Shown here: positions 14,497 to 16,031 of the stretch, piece by piece
How the letters are laid out: every line of letters starts with the position of its first letter
Numbering within the stretch: the first letter of the stretch is position 1
Assembly: GCA_030643145.1 (NCBI GenBank)
Contig: DAOWMJ010000018.1
Span: forward strand, 1-16,031
Direction: 5' to 3'
Source of the DNA: Candidatus Latescibacterota bacterium
GTDB taxonomy: Bacteria > Krumholzibacteriota > Krumholzibacteriia > Krumholzibacteriales > WJIX01
DNA: 16,031 nucleotides
Program-made: the position numbers and the translations under genes
Notes under the pieces: model-generated
Databases searched by the model: none
What the model was told of the DNA's origin: nothing
The model's input: the letters and a program-made list of their open reading frames with translations, nothing else

Positions 14497-16002
14497 GTGG
14501 GAGTTGCTAAAATTGGAAAAGCCATGTCCTGGAACGTGGTTGCAAAGCTGGGCAGATTTGTTGCCGGACCTGTCGCGTACATTATTATTGTACGTAGCCT
14601 TGGAGAATACCGCTGGGGTGTACTGAGTGTTCTGAAATCTGTAATGGGTTTTGCGCTGGTAATCGTAATGATGGGTGGAGGAAAGGGGTTGCTAAAATTT
14701 CTTCCCGAGTTAAGAGTCAAGGGTGGGATTAAGCCATTTATCAAAACGATTAAAAAATTGATGTTAATACAGTTTTTTGTTTGGCTGGGTTTGATTCTGG
14801 CTGTCTGGTTGTTATCAGACACAATCGAAGGTTTGTATGAAGTTGAAACTGGCGATTTTCGTTTGCTTCTGGTGATCGCAGTTGGATTCGTATTGTTTCA
14901 GGTAATGATGACTGTAGTTATGAATATTCTGCAGGCATGGTATGAAACAAAATTGCTGAGTTTCGTAATTATTGGCGGCAACGCGTGTTATCTCGTATTC
15001 TTAATGTTGTTTCTTGGTTATTTCAACCTGGGAATAAGAGGGGTTCTTCTTGCCGGAGCTATTTCCAACATAGGTATGGTTCTCGTGCTTTTTCCGAAAA
15101 CTGCTGGTTTGATCAGCAGAGAAAAGAAAAAAGCTCTGAGTGTACCCGGTTTTGGGGAGTTCATGAAATTCTCATTTCCGTTTGTTGTGACCGGTATTCT
15201 GAACCAGATTGTATGGAGACAATCTGAAGTCCTATTTCTAGGGCATTTTACCGGTATGGAGGCAGCCGGATATTTTGAGCTTGCCTACAGGGTTCCACAG
15301 ATGGTTCTTGAATTTATTCCACTTTCAATTTGGCCTTTAGTTATGGCTGGAATATCCGAATCATATTCAAAGGACAGAAAGAGTTTATCGAAAGCTGTTG
15401 ATTTGTATTTCAGGCTTCTTTACATAGTAATTATTCCGGTTACAGCTATGGGGTTCGCTTTTTCAAAGGCGATGATTCCACTTTTGTATGGTGTTGAAAT
15501 GGCGCCCGCCGGTATTTACGCACAGCTCTTTTTCATTGTTTTTTCCTATTCATTTCTCTATACTCCAATCAGTATGGCCCTTTATGTTATGGGAAAAAGC
15601 TGGGTCAACATGCTTGTGTTTTTATTTCTGGCAATAGTTAACATTGGTTTGGATCTTGTATTTATTCCCGCTTATGGATTGTGGGGAGCGTTTATTCCGG
15701 TGGCCTTTGTTTTGTTACTTGCTGTCATTGTGTTCAATCTGGTAATAAAAAGGTTTGAGAAAGACATTAAGGTGCCGGTAAAATTTATATTGAGATGTTA
15801 TATTGCCGCTCTTCCTGTAGGATTGTTTGTGTTTACTGTGTCAATGTGGAATAGCCCGGCAATGCTTGTGGTACAGATCATCGCAGGGATCATTCTGATC
15901 GTTCTGAGCTTCAGGTGGATGAAGATTATAGGGGATAGGGAAAAGGAGATAATCATGAAGTTGCCTCTTCCTTTTAAAGAAATGATAATTTCAATTTTTT
16001 AA
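14497..16002 (+). CDS. Wzx-like polysaccharide flippase (MOP superfamily)
   Basis: A 501-residue integral membrane protein with about 12-14 hydrophobic helices along its length and short basic loops. The opening AKIGKAMSWNVVAKLGRFVAGPVAYIIIVRSLG resembles the polysaccharide-transporter branch (N-terminal signature split here); AAGYFELAYRVPQ around residue 260 and the ALYVMGKSW region fit as well. These proteins move undecaprenyl-linked oligosaccharides across the inner membrane; here the product of the sugar transferase operon would be the natural cargo. GTG 14497 has GAGGA at 14486-14490, three bases after the hydrolase stop. The full length is present and ends at TAA 16000-16002. Family level is secure; substrate is inferred from context. 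Confidence 0.88.
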   Translation: MGVAKIGKAMSWNVVAKLGRFVAGPVAYIIIVRSLGEYRWGVLSVLKSVMGFALVIVMMGGGKGLLKFLPELRVKGGIKPFIKTIKKLMLIQFFVWLGLILAVWLLSDTIEGLYEVETGDFRLLLVIAVGFVLFQVMMTVVMNILQAWYETKLLSFVIIGGNACYLVFLMLFLGYFNLGIRGVLLAGAISNIGMVLVLFPKTAGLISREKKKALSVPGFGEFMKFSFPFVVTGILNQIVWRQSEVLFLGHFTGMEAAGYFELAYRVPQMVLEFIPLSIWPLVMAGISESYSKDRKSLSKAVDLYFRLLYIVIIPVTAMGFAFSKAMIPLLYGVEMAPAGIYAQLFFIVFSYSFLYTPISMALYVMGKSWVNMLVFLFLAIVNIGLDLVFIPAYGLWGAFIPVAFVLLLAVIVFNLVIKRFEKDIKVPVKFILRCYIAALPVGLFVFTVSMWNSPAMLVVQIIAGIILIVLSFRWMKIIGDREKEIIMKLPLPFKEMIISIF

Positions 16003-16014
16003 GAAAGAAAAATA

Positions 16015-16031
16015 ATGTATAAGGAAAAAAA
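16015..16031 (+). CDS. Possible start of a further gene, cut by window edge
   Basis: After the flippase stop, an ATG at 16015 begins a frame reading M-Y-K-E-K before the window ends. The preceding AAGAAAGAAA gives only a poor ribosome site. Too short to support a product; listed because operon spacing makes a next gene likely. Confidence 0.2.

Noticed and set aside
14364..14822. 152-codon open frame on the minus strand
   Set aside because: It spans the junction of two well-supported genes on the other strand and has low-complexity content with no family signature.

Overview
This is a one-strand, AT-rich, Gram-negative envelope-glycan locus. Fourteen genes can be supported, all on the + strand and tightly packed, plus an ABC transporter gene at the left edge whose 5' end lies outside the window. 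Lipid A-core type glycosyltransferases, an MsbA-like exporter, a lipoprotein of the Wza family and a Wzz-like chain-length protein imply a bacterium with an outer membrane and heptose-containing LPS. Start sites follow canonical Shine-Dalgarno (SD) motifs, often with TTG or GTG codons. The gene mix recalls Deltaproteobacteria-like or FCB-group candidate phyla, but the sequence alone does not fix the taxon. No tRNA, rRNA, CRISPR array, transposase or phage gene was seen.

Left block (2-7117) is an LPS-core operon. It holds the C-terminal part of an MsbA-like lipid A flippase, two GT9 heptosyltransferase-family genes (the first WaaF-like), a GT2 transferase of the WaaE/LgtF type and a GT4 transferase. 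It ends with an overlapping pair: a secreted DUF3108 protein and a cytosolic protein that resembles a deoxyhypusine-synthase-like family. Together they would build the inner and outer core on lipid A and flip the product. The last two genes have no assigned role.

The centre (7118-7431) is the only gap above 300 bases. It holds a strong sigma70-type promoter (perfect TTGACA, 18-bp spacer, extended -10) and a leader of about 165 nt. The leader carries two mutually exclusive hairpins, a T7 tract and an SD-like motif with no standard start codon.

Right block (7432-16002) is a Wzx/Wzy-type exopolysaccharide operon. In order it holds a monotopic phosphoglycosyl transferase, a Wza-like export lipoprotein behind a well-spaced sigma54-type -24/-12 motif, a Wzz/GNVR chain-length protein, an ExeA-like AAA ATPase of the kind found in exosortase-associated EPS loci, and a CpsD-like P-loop protein with a degenerate Walker A' motif. 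It continues with an uncharacterised nucleotidyltransferase-fold protein, an alkaline-phosphatase-superfamily hydrolase and a Wzx-like flippase. The transferase starts the lipid-linked glycan, the flippase moves it across the inner membrane, and the Wza/Wzz pair sets length and exports it. The nucleotidyltransferase and hydrolase might add or remove a phosphate-containing decoration (inference). No polymerase or exosortase lies inside the window.

Most worth following up: the attenuator-like leader before the sugar transferase, the sigma54-type site inside the EPS operon, the nucleotidyltransferase-phosphohydrolase pair, the DUF3108/DHS-like pair, and the altered Walker A' of the CpsD-like protein.
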